From assembly GCA_030646755.1 (NCBI GenBank), contig JAUSKU010000009.1:1-44076 (forward strand): DNA of 44,076 bases, read 5' to 3'. The notes under the pieces are model-generated. The model did not search any database. It saw only the letters and a program-made list of their open reading frames with translations, and was not told the origin of the DNA. How positions within the stretch are numbered: the stretch's first letter is position 1; every line of letters starts with the position of its first letter. This DNA comes from Deltaproteobacteria bacterium. GTDB taxonomy: Bacteria; Desulfobacterota; JAENJC01. Both the position numbers and the translations under genes were made by a program. Shown piece by piece: positions 1 to 7,004 of the stretch.

Positions 1-137
1 AAGGTTTGTTGTATCATCTTTCTACCCCCTCTTTGTGATATTGTGGTTTCACCTAACTGGTGAGGAGTATACCTCACTGAAACCCTTTATCCAAGAGGGG
101 TTTTTGCGCTTTTGAGAGGGGAATGTCTATTTTAAGG
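1..137 (-). mobile_element. Outward-facing end of a probable insertion sequence (left inverted copy)
   Basis: These 137 bases are the exact reverse complement of 43939-44075, so the contig ends in a perfect inverted repeat. Read on the minus strand, the arm starts at 137 next to the recO upstream region, passes a hairpin, then a GAGGGGGT ribosome-binding site and an ATG (17-15) that opens a reading frame MIQQT running off the contig. This looks like the 5' end of a multicopy insertion sequence whose transposase lies outside. The family cannot be named from this much sequence. The alternative is another kind of dispersed repeat at an assembly break. Confidence 0.6.
45..84. repeat. Nested hairpin inside the terminal repeat
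   Basis: An outer stem GGTTTCA (45-51) / TGAAACC (78-84) encloses an 8-base one-sided bulge and an inner stem GTGAGG (60-65) / CCTCAC (72-77) with loop AGTATA. The same structure recurs in the right copy. In transcripts reading outward it would lie in the leader of the presumed transposase gene, where such hairpins often limit transposase expression; that role is inference. Confidence 0.5.
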
Positions 138-163
138 CCGATGTTCCGGGTACGTTTTTTACA

Positions 164-193
164 TTGACAACGAGAAGCACTGCCTATTATTAT
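164..193 (+). promoter_or_regulatory. Possible recO promoter
   Basis: TTGACA at 164-169 is followed 18 bases later by TATTAT at 188-193 (another TATTAT lies at 185-190). Transcription would start almost at the recO ATG at 199, so the message would be nearly leaderless. The -35 matches the sigma70 consensus, but the spacing and missing leader lower confidence. Confidence 0.35.
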
Positions 194-198
194 TCAGT

Positions 199-960
199 AT
201 GTCCCAGCACGTCACAGATGCCGTTGTCCTTAACTCCATTGACTTCGGTGAATCTGATAAGATACTCACATTCTACACCCTCGCCTTCGGAAAGATAAAA
301 GGTATCGCCAAGGGCGCCAAGAGGAGCAAGAAGAGGTTCGGGATAAACCTGGAGCCTTTTTCCCTTGTAAGGCTCCATTTCTTTGAAAAGAAGGAAGACT
401 CCCTGGTAAGGGTCTCTGCTTGCGACCTGATCAACGCATTTCAGGGTATAAGGGATGACCTTTTCAAGATAGCCCACGGCAGTTATATGATAGAGGTTGT
501 TGAAAAGATGGCGCCTGAAAGGGAGAGGCACCCTGAGCTGTTCAGGTTGCTCACCGATTTTCTGGGGATTCTTGAGGAAAGAGGCATGAATGAAGACCTC
601 TTAAGGGTCTTTGAGATAAGGCTTCTCGATGACCTCGGCTTCAGGCCGCATCTCTCTGATTGTGTTACCTGTCACAGGCCCTTTGCCCGGAGTATCGATA
701 TCCGCTTCAGTCCTGAAAAAGGCGGTGTTGTTTGCAGGGGATGCGCGAGGGCTTTACTTCAGACGATGCCGGTATCAATGGGGACCATAAAGACCCTTGA
801 GATGGCCCTTAAAATAGACCCTCTGAAGGTGCCGCGTCTGGTCTTTAACAGGGATGCCAGGGATGAAAGCAAGAATATCTTGAGAGGGTTTATTAGATTT
901 CACATAGGCAAGGAACTGAAATCTCTTGAGTTCATAGAGAAGATCAAGGATATTAAATAG
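199..960 (+). CDS. recO: DNA repair protein RecO
   Basis: 253 residues, normal length for RecO, which loads RecA onto SSB-coated single-stranded DNA in the RecFOR pathway of gap repair and anneals complementary strands. The N-terminal OB-fold opens with the family pattern DAVVLNSIDFGESDKIL and continues with the basic run KGAKRSKKRFG. The C-terminal part carries a zinc-binding set C155-x2-C158 and C179-x2-C182. The ATG at 199 gives the expected N-terminus; no good Shine-Dalgarno is visible upstream. It stands alone between the probable insertion sequence on its left and the restriction-modification island that begins directly after its stop. Confidence 0.93.
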   Translation: MSQHVTDAVVLNSIDFGESDKILTFYTLAFGKIKGIAKGAKRSKKRFGINLEPFSLVRLHFFEKKEDSLVRVSACDLINAFQGIRDDLFKIAHGSYMIEVVEKMAPERERHPELFRLLTDFLGILEERGMNEDLLRVFEIRLLDDLGFRPHLSDCVTCHRPFARSIDIRFSPEKGGVVCRGCARALLQTMPVSMGTIKTLEMALKIDPLKVPRLVFNRDARDESKNILRGFIRFHIGKELKSLEFIEKIKDIK

Positions 961-1038
961 AGGTGTGGCGCTGTCATGGCCTATCCAATTTCTTGACTTT
1001 GATGGTGGTCGGTGGTTAAATCAAGACCGTCTATGCTT

Positions 1039-1044
1039 TATAAT
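1039..1044 (+). promoter_or_regulatory. Possible -10 box upstream of the methyltransferase
   Basis: A perfect TATAAT stands 23 bases before the preferred methyltransferase start at 1067. No convincing -35 lies 16-18 bases upstream, so this is only a candidate promoter for the restriction-modification and graspetide genes. Confidence 0.25.
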
Positions 1045-1066
1045 TGGCATATCGAGGATACGTGCA

Positions 1067-2530
1067 ATGATGCTTGACATGGTTCGATTGGAGGCCTCTG
1101 CAAAGCTTAATCGTCAGCGAAAGGTTGAATTCGGCCAATTTCTGACGCCGTCAAGCGTTGCTCGCTTCATGGCAGGACTTTTTCCAGCTAGCTCCCTTGA
1201 AACAGCACGCCTATTGGATGCCGGGGCTGGTATAGGCTCTCTCTCCGCAGCCTTTCTTGATCGCTGGGCCTCCGGCGGGTTTTCCTTTAAACGAGTAGAA
1301 ACAACTGCTTACGAGATTGAGGATTCATTGCGGAGGCATTTATCCTGCACGCTGGAAAGGTATGCTGCACGAGAAAACATCGGGCTGCATATCCTCGGCA
1401 CAGACTTCATTGAAGATGCAATAACTCAGATTCAATTCCATCCCAGGCAAAGGTTTACCCATGCAATCCTGAACCCGCCGTATAAGAAGATCGGCAGCCA
1501 CTCCCGCCATCGCCTCCTGCTCCGGCATGTTGGTGTCGAGACGGTCAATCTTTACAGCGCCTTTGTCGCTCTTGCCGTTTTGCTTATGGAGCCCCACGGG
1601 CAGATTGTAGCCATTATCCCCCGCAGTTTTTGCAACGGGCCATACTATAGGCCATTCAGGGAGTTTTTGTTCAAGCGGGTCGCTCTCCGTCACATGCATC
1701 TGTTCGGCGCGAGAGACAAGGCCTTCAAGGACGATGCCGTATTGCAGGAGAACATTATCCTCCTTATGGAGTGCGGCGGCAAGCAGGGGGACGTGACAAT
1801 CTCCACATCGACAGACGACAGCTTTTCCGACTATGCGGAACATCACCATCATTTTGACCGCATTGTGGTTCCCGGCGATACCGAACGCTTTATCCATGTC
1901 CCAACCAGTCCAGAGCGCAATGCTATAGACCTGTCAAAGGCATTTGCTTATTCGCTTGCCGATCTCGGCATAGAGGTTTCCACAGGCCCGGTAGTTGACT
2001 TCAGGATGAAAGAGCATTTGCGGGATATGCCGGCCCCTGGGACAATCCCCTTGCTCTATCCATGTCATTTCGCTGGTCAGTCTATCGAATGGCCGAAACA
2101 GGGGGCGAAGAAGCCGAACGCCATTATGTTGAATACTGATACTGAGAAGTGGCTGTTCCCCAATGGTTTCTATGCCGTAGTGCGGCGCTTTTCCTCCAAG
2201 GAGGAGAGGCGAAGAATAGTGGCGAGCATGGTTACACCAAGTAGCTTTGACGCGCAATATCTGGGTTTTGAGAATCATCTTAATGTCTTTCATCACGCAA
2301 AGAAAGGCTTGTCGGAGGAGTTGGTACGCGGCTTAGTTGTATATCTGAACTCCACAGTTATTGACGAATACTTCCGACGTTTCAGCGGCCATACCCAGGT
2401 CAACGCAACCGACCTGAGATTGATGAAGTATCCAAGTAGGAATATCCTCATTTCCCTTGGCAGGTGGGCATCAAGGCAAGGTGAGCTTAGGCAGGAAGAG
2501 ATAGACAGAAAAATAGGGAGCATTATATGA
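1067..2530 (+). CDS. Type II adenine-N6 DNA methyltransferase (PstI/BsuBI type)
   Basis: 487 residues from the ATG at 1067, preceded by GAGGA eight bases upstream; a GTG at 965 in the same frame would add 34 residues that do not look like the family. The order of motifs is GQFLTP near the N-terminus, the S-adenosylmethionine motif LLDAGAGIGS around D51, and the catalytic NPPY at N136-Y139, as in M.PstI/M.BsuBI. It would methylate adenine in the cognate site and protect the chromosome from the nuclease encoded next. The stop overlaps the nuclease start by ATGA, so translation is coupled. The CTGCAG specificity is inferred from the partner enzyme family, not from this gene alone. Confidence 0.88.
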   Translation: MMLDMVRLEASAKLNRQRKVEFGQFLTPSSVARFMAGLFPASSLETARLLDAGAGIGSLSAAFLDRWASGGFSFKRVETTAYEIEDSLRRHLSCTLERYAARENIGLHILGTDFIEDAITQIQFHPRQRFTHAILNPPYKKIGSHSRHRLLLRHVGVETVNLYSAFVALAVLLMEPHGQIVAIIPRSFCNGPYYRPFREFLFKRVALRHMHLFGARDKAFKDDAVLQENIILLMECGGKQGDVTISTSTDDSFSDYAEHHHHFDRIVVPGDTERFIHVPTSPERNAIDLSKAFAYSLADLGIEVSTGPVVDFRMKEHLRDMPAPGTIPLLYPCHFAGQSIEWPKQGAKKPNAIMLNTDTEKWLFPNGFYAVVRRFSSKEERRRIVASMVTPSSFDAQYLGFENHLNVFHHAKKGLSEELVRGLVVYLNSTVIDEYFRRFSGHTQVNATDLRLMKYPSRNILISLGRWASRQGELRQEEIDRKIGSII

Positions 2531-3477
2531 AGGGGCAGAAGAACATTGTTAATGCCATTAAGATTCTCTCCTTGCTCGGTCTTCCCCGTGCCCAACAAAA
2601 TGAGCGCTCTGCCTTATGCCTTCTTGCTCTTTTGAATCTGGCACCGGGTAAGAAGTGGCAGCAGGCCGAGAACCCTCTGATAGGCATAACGCCCATAATG
2701 GATTGGGCGCGTGAAAACTACAAAAAGGACTATGCGCCGAATACACGGGAGACTGTGCGCCGTCAAACCATGCACCAGTTTGTGGATGCGGGTATCGCCC
2801 TTTACAACCCCGACGAACCGGGACGACCTGTAAACAGTCCCAAGGCCGTTTATCAAATCGCACCCGGCACTTTATCACTCCTGAAGAGTTTTGCCACAAC
2901 GTCATGGGATGCAAACCTGGAGGCATATCTTGCCGGGAGCAAGTCGCTGGCCTCGCGCTATGCAAAAGAAAGAGACTTTAACCGCATACCCGTTCAGATA
3001 ACGCCCGGCAAGGCGATATTGTTAAGCCCCGGCGAACACAGCACACTGATAAAGGCCATCATTGAGGAGTTTGCCCCTCGTTTCGTTCCTGGCGGGGTAT
3101 TAATCTATGCAGGGGATACAGGCGATAAATGGGGCTACTTCGATGAAGTCAAGCTCGCAAAGTTGGGTGTGACAGTAAACTCTCACGGGAAGATGCCGGA
3201 CGTGGTGCTGTACTATCCTGAAAGGGACTGGCTGCTGCTGGTGGAATCAGTAACCAGCCACGGCCCTGTTGACTCGAAACGGCATGAAGAACTGGCGCGG
3301 CTTTTCGCTGATGCGACTCCCGGCTTGGTTTATGTGACCGCCTTTCCTAACCGCTCGACTATGGCCCGCTATCTGCCGGAAATAGCATGGGAAACGGAAG
3401 TTTGGGTTGCTGATGCGCCATCTCACTTGATCCATTTCAATGGGGTGCGGTTCCTTGGGCCGTATACGAAGGGTTAA
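2527..3477 (+). CDS. Type II restriction endonuclease, BsuBI/PstI family
   Basis: 316 residues, the usual length of the BsuBI/PstI nuclease family, whose known members cut CTGCAG. The C-terminal catalytic half shows D225 (PDVVLYYPERD) and the characteristic stretch LLLVESVTSHGPVDSKR with E240, typical of this PD-(D/E)XK-like family. The N-terminal half should be the winged-helix DNA-recognition part. It starts inside the methyltransferase stop (ATGA), the standard order of methylase before nuclease. The gene is intact, so an active system is plausible. CTGCAG sites do occur in the window (for example near 14769, 32898 and 40827), as expected if they are methylated. Confidence 0.88.
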   Translation: MKGQKNIVNAIKILSLLGLPRAQQNERSALCLLALLNLAPGKKWQQAENPLIGITPIMDWARENYKKDYAPNTRETVRRQTMHQFVDAGIALYNPDEPGRPVNSPKAVYQIAPGTLSLLKSFATTSWDANLEAYLAGSKSLASRYAKERDFNRIPVQITPGKAILLSPGEHSTLIKAIIEEFAPRFVPGGVLIYAGDTGDKWGYFDEVKLAKLGVTVNSHGKMPDVVLYYPERDWLLLVESVTSHGPVDSKRHEELARLFADATPGLVYVTAFPNRSTMARYLPEIAWETEVWVADAPSHLIHFNGVRFLGPYTKG

Positions 3478-3491
3478 TTAGGAAAAAGGGG

Positions 3492-3536
3492 ATGAAAGCA
3501 GATAAATACCAGAATTTAAGGAAGGAGGTATCATAA
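3492..3536 (+). CDS. Possible 14-residue leader ORF coupled to the RiPP precursor
   Basis: An ATG at 3492 opens MKADKYQNLRKEVS and stops with TAA at 3534-3536, overlapping the ATG of the precursor gene (TAATG). The strong AAGGAGGT site for the precursor lies inside this tiny frame. It may be a translated leader that couples expression, a remnant of a lost gene, or chance; no homologue is recognised. Confidence 0.25.
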   Translation: MKADKYQNLRKEVS

Positions 3537-3853
3537 TGAAAGAGAGCACGTTTTGGAGTAATTTTGAGGAACCAGTGGGTCTACTTTCTGCCGAATGCGA
3601 TAGACTACTTACGCAAACTCGCACAAGAGAAGAGCCAGACCAACGTAATACCGCATTTACATCTGGTTTTGGGACAAGGACAGCAACGCGCGAAGCTCCA
3701 GATCAGGCTGAGAGCAATATGCCTTACTCGGCGTTTATAGAATCGTCATCCGCAATGCGTACAAAGACACTCACGGAAGCACGCGAAGAGCCAGACCAAG
3801 ATGAATCGGCTCGAATACATGCATCTATACCCAATCAGCCTTCTATCAGATGA
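3536..3853 (+). CDS. Probable graspetide precursor with three TxTxT-REEPDQ core repeats
   Basis: 105 residues with a strong AAGGAGGT ribosome-binding site about 7 bases before the ATG. It has no signal peptide or known domain. Three copies of one motif are visible: T26-x-T28-x-T30-REEPDQ36, T47-x-T49-x-T51-REAPDQ57 and T76-x-T78-x-T80-EA-REEPDQ88. Each is preceded by an aromatic-x-S-x-F-like patch (FWSNF 6-10, FTSGF 41-45, YSAF 64-67). The repeats use different synonymous codons for Arg, Thr, Asp and Gln, so the peptide rather than the DNA repeat appears conserved. Thr donors plus Glu/Asp acceptors beside an ATP-grasp gene are the hallmark of omega-ester peptides (graspetides: microviridin, plesiocin). 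The TGA overlaps the ligase start (ATGA). The modified product and its ring pattern are inference. Confidence 0.75.
   Translation: MKESTFWSNFEEPVGLLSAECDRLLTQTRTREEPDQRNTAFTSGFGTRTATREAPDQAESNMPYSAFIESSSAMRTKTLTEAREEPDQDESARIHASIPNQPSIR
3611..3799 (+). repeat. Three core-peptide repeats of the graspetide precursor
   Basis: Motif copies lie at 3611-3643, 3674-3706 and 3761-3799. Start-to-start spacing is 21 and 29 codons. The third copy carries two extra residues (EA) between the threonine triplet and REEPDQ. Confidence 0.8.
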
Positions 3854-4842
3854 CTTTTATGGCTACTCTTCTTTTGACAAACTCTGAAGATGCGACCTCT
3901 GATTATCTTGAAAATTATCTTTTGAAGTCGGGGTTGTCTTGCATTCGATATAATACAGATAAAGACCTGTCGCAAACCTCATTCACTTATACAGATCATA
4001 CTCCAGTAATGCAGTGGAAAGATCATAATTTGAAAGCTACTGACGTAACTGCACTTGTCTTTAGACGACCCAAGCCCTTTACTCAAGAAATTAAAGCAGA
4101 TGAATACCAACTTCGACATATTGCCGAAGAATGGGCAGAAACTTGGGAGGGCTTTCTTGCGCACATTGAGTTGAAGTTTTGGGTAAACCATCCCAGCCGG
4201 AACTTTTCTGCATCTCACAAAATTGAGCAACTAAGCCGGGCCGAAAGACTTGGACTAAGAGTTCCTCGTAGTTGTGTTACAACCAATCCCGATGAAGCGC
4301 TCCGGTTTATTCGAGGTCAAACAAATGGAGTTATTGTCAAGCCGTTGGCAAGTGGCTACATTGAGCGTGACGATTCTTTAAATGATACGGTGATTTATAC
4401 AAGGGAATTTAAAGAAGCTGATTACCATTTCTTGGATAAGATAAGATATTGCCCTGTGCTATTTCAAGAGAAAATAGCCAAGGTGCTTGATGTTCGATTA
4501 ACTGTCCTTGATGGAGAGAGCGTTGCCGTTGGAATGAAAGCTTTTGAAAATGGAGTTCAAAGGTTAGATATACGTCGGCACGGCATGTTCGATGTTGAAT
4601 ATAGTGTTATTGATATTCCAATTGACGTTTCTCAGCGTGTTAGTTCTATGATGGTGGGATATGGATTGCGTTTTGCCGCCCTTGACTTTGCAATCGATAA
4701 TAATGGGGAGTGGATATTCTTTGAGATAAATCCGAATGGACAATGGGCATGGCTTGATATAGATGCTGGGGCTGGTATCGGAGATATTTTTGTTTCCAAT
4801 TTAAGTCGTCTTTCGGACCGTCCAGACCTACGTGTGAGGTGA
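3850..4842 (+). CDS. ATP-grasp peptide ligase, MvdC/MvdD-like graspetide synthetase
   Basis: 330 residues, typical for MvdC/MvdD-type macrocyclases that activate Asp/Glu side chains with ATP and join them to Thr/Ser (ester) or Lys (amide) of a precursor peptide. Visible parts: the pre-ATP-grasp start MATLLLTNSEDATSDYL, the linker SRAERLGLRVPRS, the ATP-binding lysine in VIVKPLASG (K164), metal ligand D279 in LDFAID, and the signature EINPNGQW (E292-W299), which is strongly characteristic of this enzyme group rather than of RimK or D-Ala ligases. The ATG at 3850 overlaps the precursor stop (ATGA); a second ATG at 3859 is possible. Codon use is AT-richer than in the flanking housekeeping genes, suggesting transfer. 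One synthetase and no second ligase or acetyltransferase are present, unlike microviridin clusters. Confidence 0.85.
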   Translation: MTFMATLLLTNSEDATSDYLENYLLKSGLSCIRYNTDKDLSQTSFTYTDHTPVMQWKDHNLKATDVTALVFRRPKPFTQEIKADEYQLRHIAEEWAETWEGFLAHIELKFWVNHPSRNFSASHKIEQLSRAERLGLRVPRSCVTTNPDEALRFIRGQTNGVIVKPLASGYIERDDSLNDTVIYTREFKEADYHFLDKIRYCPVLFQEKIAKVLDVRLTVLDGESVAVGMKAFENGVQRLDIRRHGMFDVEYSVIDIPIDVSQRVSSMMVGYGLRFAALDFAIDNNGEWIFFEINPNGQWAWLDIDAGAGIGDIFVSNLSRLSDRPDLRVR

Positions 4843-4852
4843 GATTAGAAAT

Positions 4853-5656
4853 ATGAAGAAAATATTTGAGAAATGTGAATCACTTGGACGCAATACAACG
4901 ACGTACCTGACATACTTTCTGTTATTGGTTCTAAATCCAGGACATACGTTTGAGGAAGTTAAAACAGGTAGCCTCGTACATGATAAAGAAAACAAGGCAT
5001 ATCCAGATAGTGGTATAACAGATAAAAGTAACGTTGCTCTCCTGCTTGAAGAGGCAAGAAAAGCTAAAGAGGAAGAAGGAAGCAGGCGCATTGCGCTTGA
5101 TGACAAAAGTAAAGTCCTATTAACGATTTCTGCTTTACTTGTTGCGGCAGATGCCGCCCTCTCTTCACATGTTGACCCAAGATGGGTTTTATTGCTGCCG
5201 CTGATTCCTATTCTAATAACTGTGTTTCTCATAATGGTATATTTTCAAATCCAACGGGTTTCTGTAGTTGAGCCACTTTCCTTAGGCTGGAAAGGAGATA
5301 CTGATCTCATACGCGAAAAGCTTGCGCTGGAGTACCTCAAGTGTGCCGCATACCTAAGCCCAATAAACGACTTTCGAGCGGACGTGTATAGAGCAGCAGC
5401 TCGCTCCTTGCTAATGGGAATCGTATTGCTTATACCTGTTTTCATAACAGCAAGTTTATCTTCTAATGAGAACATACTTATAAAAGCCGTGTGCTCGAAT
5501 GCGGAATTAAAGAGAGAACTACAAGGTATACCGGGGCCAGTTGGTCCTCAAGGGCCACAAGGGTTGCCTGGTGAACGTGGATTAGTAGGTACTGAAGGCA
5601 AACAAGGGCCAAAAGGACCAGTTGGGGAGTGTCGTTCGGTCTGCCCCAAAAAGTGA
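4853..5656 (+). CDS. Three-TM membrane protein with C-terminal collagen-like Gly-X-Y tail
   Basis: 267 residues, starting 10 bases after the ATP-grasp stop with GAGGTGAG upstream, so probably in the same operon. A charged region (residues 62-82) leads into a hydrophobic hairpin (about 87-104 and 111-130), a soluble stretch of about 50 residues, and a third membrane segment (184-203). After it come about eleven uninterrupted Gly-X-Y triplets (G225-E259) and a C-terminal Cys pair in CRSVCPKK. The DDKSKVLL entry into the first helix resembles small two-TM effectors such as DUF5706/SLATT-like proteins, but this is only a resemblance. It could help export or anchor the graspetide or act as its target or effector; no ABC transporter or peptidase domain is seen. 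Confidence 0.7.
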   Translation: MKKIFEKCESLGRNTTTYLTYFLLLVLNPGHTFEEVKTGSLVHDKENKAYPDSGITDKSNVALLLEEARKAKEEEGSRRIALDDKSKVLLTISALLVAADAALSSHVDPRWVLLLPLIPILITVFLIMVYFQIQRVSVVEPLSLGWKGDTDLIREKLALEYLKCAAYLSPINDFRADVYRAAARSLLMGIVLLIPVFITASLSSNENILIKAVCSNAELKRELQGIPGPVGPQGPQGLPGERGLVGTEGKQGPKGPVGECRSVCPKK

Positions 5657-5838
5657 CAGAGAGAGCATTATGGGTGCGCATCCACACTTTTTACAAACCT
5701 CATCATCAACGAATCAACGTCGGCCGACTCGCCGGATCGCCCCTACCAATGAGGACAGGTAATGGAAATGACGGAAACTCACTTGCCGTATTTCAGAATT
5801 ACAGAATCCGCTTCAAGTCTGCGTAAGAGGGAGTAATA
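5657..5838. other. Intergenic stretch without recognisable gene
   Basis: About 180 bases between the membrane protein and the RhuM gene. A 65-codon frame crosses it, but it has no family resemblance, no good ribosome-binding site, and overlaps the previous gene. A GGGAG site just before 5839 belongs to the RhuM gene. Confidence 0.4.
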
Positions 5839-6891
5839 ATGAGCAAACAGAATCTTCCTGCAACCACACAGTTCTTGCTTTATACAACTGAGGATGGAAA
5901 AGTAAGGGTTGAAACCCGGCTGGAAGCTGAAACTGTCTGGTTGACGCAAACACAAATGGCAGAACTCTTTCAGTCAACCCAGCAGAACATCAGTCTTCAT
6001 ATTCAGAATATCTTTGACGAGGAAGAATTATCATCGGAAGCAACTCACAAGAAATACTTGTCGGTTCGCCGTGAAGGGAACAGAGATGTAAAACGCAATC
6101 TGGACTATTTCAATCTGGACATGATTATTTCCGTGGGATATCGTGTCAACAGCCTGTGCGGCACGCAATTCCGTATCTGGGCCACTCAGCGGCTGCGAGA
6201 GTATATAGTAAAAGGCTTTACCATGGACGATGAGCGGCTCAAGCAAGCAGGGGGCGGCAACTATTTTGATGAACTGCTTGCCCGTATCCGCGATATCCGT
6301 TCATCTGAAAAGGTCTTTTGGCGCAAGGTTCTGGATATTTACGCCACGAGCATTGACTATTCGCCGAACGCTGAAATATCAAAAGAGTTTTTCAGGGTCA
6401 TTCAGAATAAAATGCACTGGGCGGCTCATGGCCATACAGCCGCAGAGATTATTGACACTCGGGCTGATTCGACCCTACCTAATATGGGACTTACATCATG
6501 GCAGGGGGATAAACCGAGGAAAGATGATATTGTCATAGCCAAAAACTACTTAAACGAAAAAGAACTGAATCTGCTCAACAGGATTGTTACCGCCTATCTT
6601 GAGTTTGCCGAGCTTCAGGCACTGGAACAGAAGCCCATGTATATGAAAGACTGGATAGCAAAACTGGATGACTTTCTCAAACTCAGCGGAAGACAACTTT
6701 TGACTCATGCCGGAAAAATCAGCCATGATGAGGCCGTAACAAAGGCCCTTGCTGAATTTCACAAATACAGGCAGTCTCATTTAAACGATGTATCTCCTGT
6801 CGAGCGGCATTTCATTGAAGCGGTAAAAGAGGTAAACGCCATTGGAAAAGAAGTTAAAAAGCAAAGAAAACGTATGGTATGTAAAAAGTAA
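5839..6891 (+). CDS. RhuM family protein
   Basis: 350 residues, close to the usual size of RhuM (COG3943), a widespread accessory-island family of unknown biochemical role first named in a Salmonella pathogenicity island. The N-terminal hallmark is clear: VWLTQTQMAELFQSTQQNISLHIQNIF, a phage-antirepressor-like helix-turn-helix, followed by NLDYFNLDMIISVGYRVNS and FRIWATQRLREYIVKGF. The C-terminal half contains the long helical region of the family (LNRIVTAYLEFAELQALEQ). GGGAG precedes the ATG. It ends the first accessory island, next to a tRNA gene. RhuM genes often lie beside restriction systems; a defence link is plausible but unproven. Confidence 0.88.
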   Translation: MSKQNLPATTQFLLYTTEDGKVRVETRLEAETVWLTQTQMAELFQSTQQNISLHIQNIFDEEELSSEATHKKYLSVRREGNRDVKRNLDYFNLDMIISVGYRVNSLCGTQFRIWATQRLREYIVKGFTMDDERLKQAGGGNYFDELLARIRDIRSSEKVFWRKVLDIYATSIDYSPNAEISKEFFRVIQNKMHWAAHGHTAAEIIDTRADSTLPNMGLTSWQGDKPRKDDIVIAKNYLNEKELNLLNRIVTAYLEFAELQALEQKPMYMKDWIAKLDDFLKLSGRQLLTHAGKISHDEAVTKALAEFHKYRQSHLNDVSPVERHFIEAVKEVNAIGKEVKKQRKRMVCKK

Positions 6892-6925
6892 ACAAAAGCA
6901 ATTGTAGGTCTTTTCCCTTCGCGTC

Positions 6926-6963
6926 AAAAAACCCGGCTGTCATTGACAGTTGTAGCGTTTTTT
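6926..6963. terminator. Hairpin after the RhuM gene, possible terminator
   Basis: Stem CTGTCA (6937-6942) / TGACAG (6944-6949) with a one-base centre, flanked by AAAAAAC (6926-6932) and GTTTTTT (6957-6963), which can pair as an outer stem or serve as the T tract. It directly precedes the tRNA promoter. Confidence 0.45.
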
Positions 6964-6965
6964 GG

Positions 6966-6993
6966 TTGACAACTCCGATATTTTATTTATAAT
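6966..6993 (+). promoter_or_regulatory. Consensus sigma70 promoter of the tRNA gene
   Basis: Perfect TTGACA (6966-6971) and perfect TATAAT (6988-6993) separated by 16 bases, placing the start point just before the tRNA at 7005. It is the best promoter match I found in the window, as expected for a stable RNA gene. Confidence 0.8.
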
Positions 6994-7004
6994 GAAAAAT
7001 TCAT

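Noticed and set aside
965..1066. Longer methyltransferase start at GTG 965
   Set aside because: Adds 34 residues unlike the family; ATG 1067 has a GAGGA site and gives the expected N-terminus.
3611..3799. Precursor repeats as a DNA-level tandem repeat or CRISPR-like array
   Set aside because: The copies differ at synonymous positions and have unequal spacing; the conservation is in the peptide.
3850..4842. RimK or glutathione-synthase-like identity for the ATP-grasp protein
   Set aside because: The EINPNGQW signature and the adjacent Thr/Glu-rich precursor fit graspetide ligases better.
5629..5826. 65-codon frame between the membrane protein and RhuM genes
   Set aside because: Overlaps the previous gene, lacks a convincing ribosome-binding site and family resemblance.
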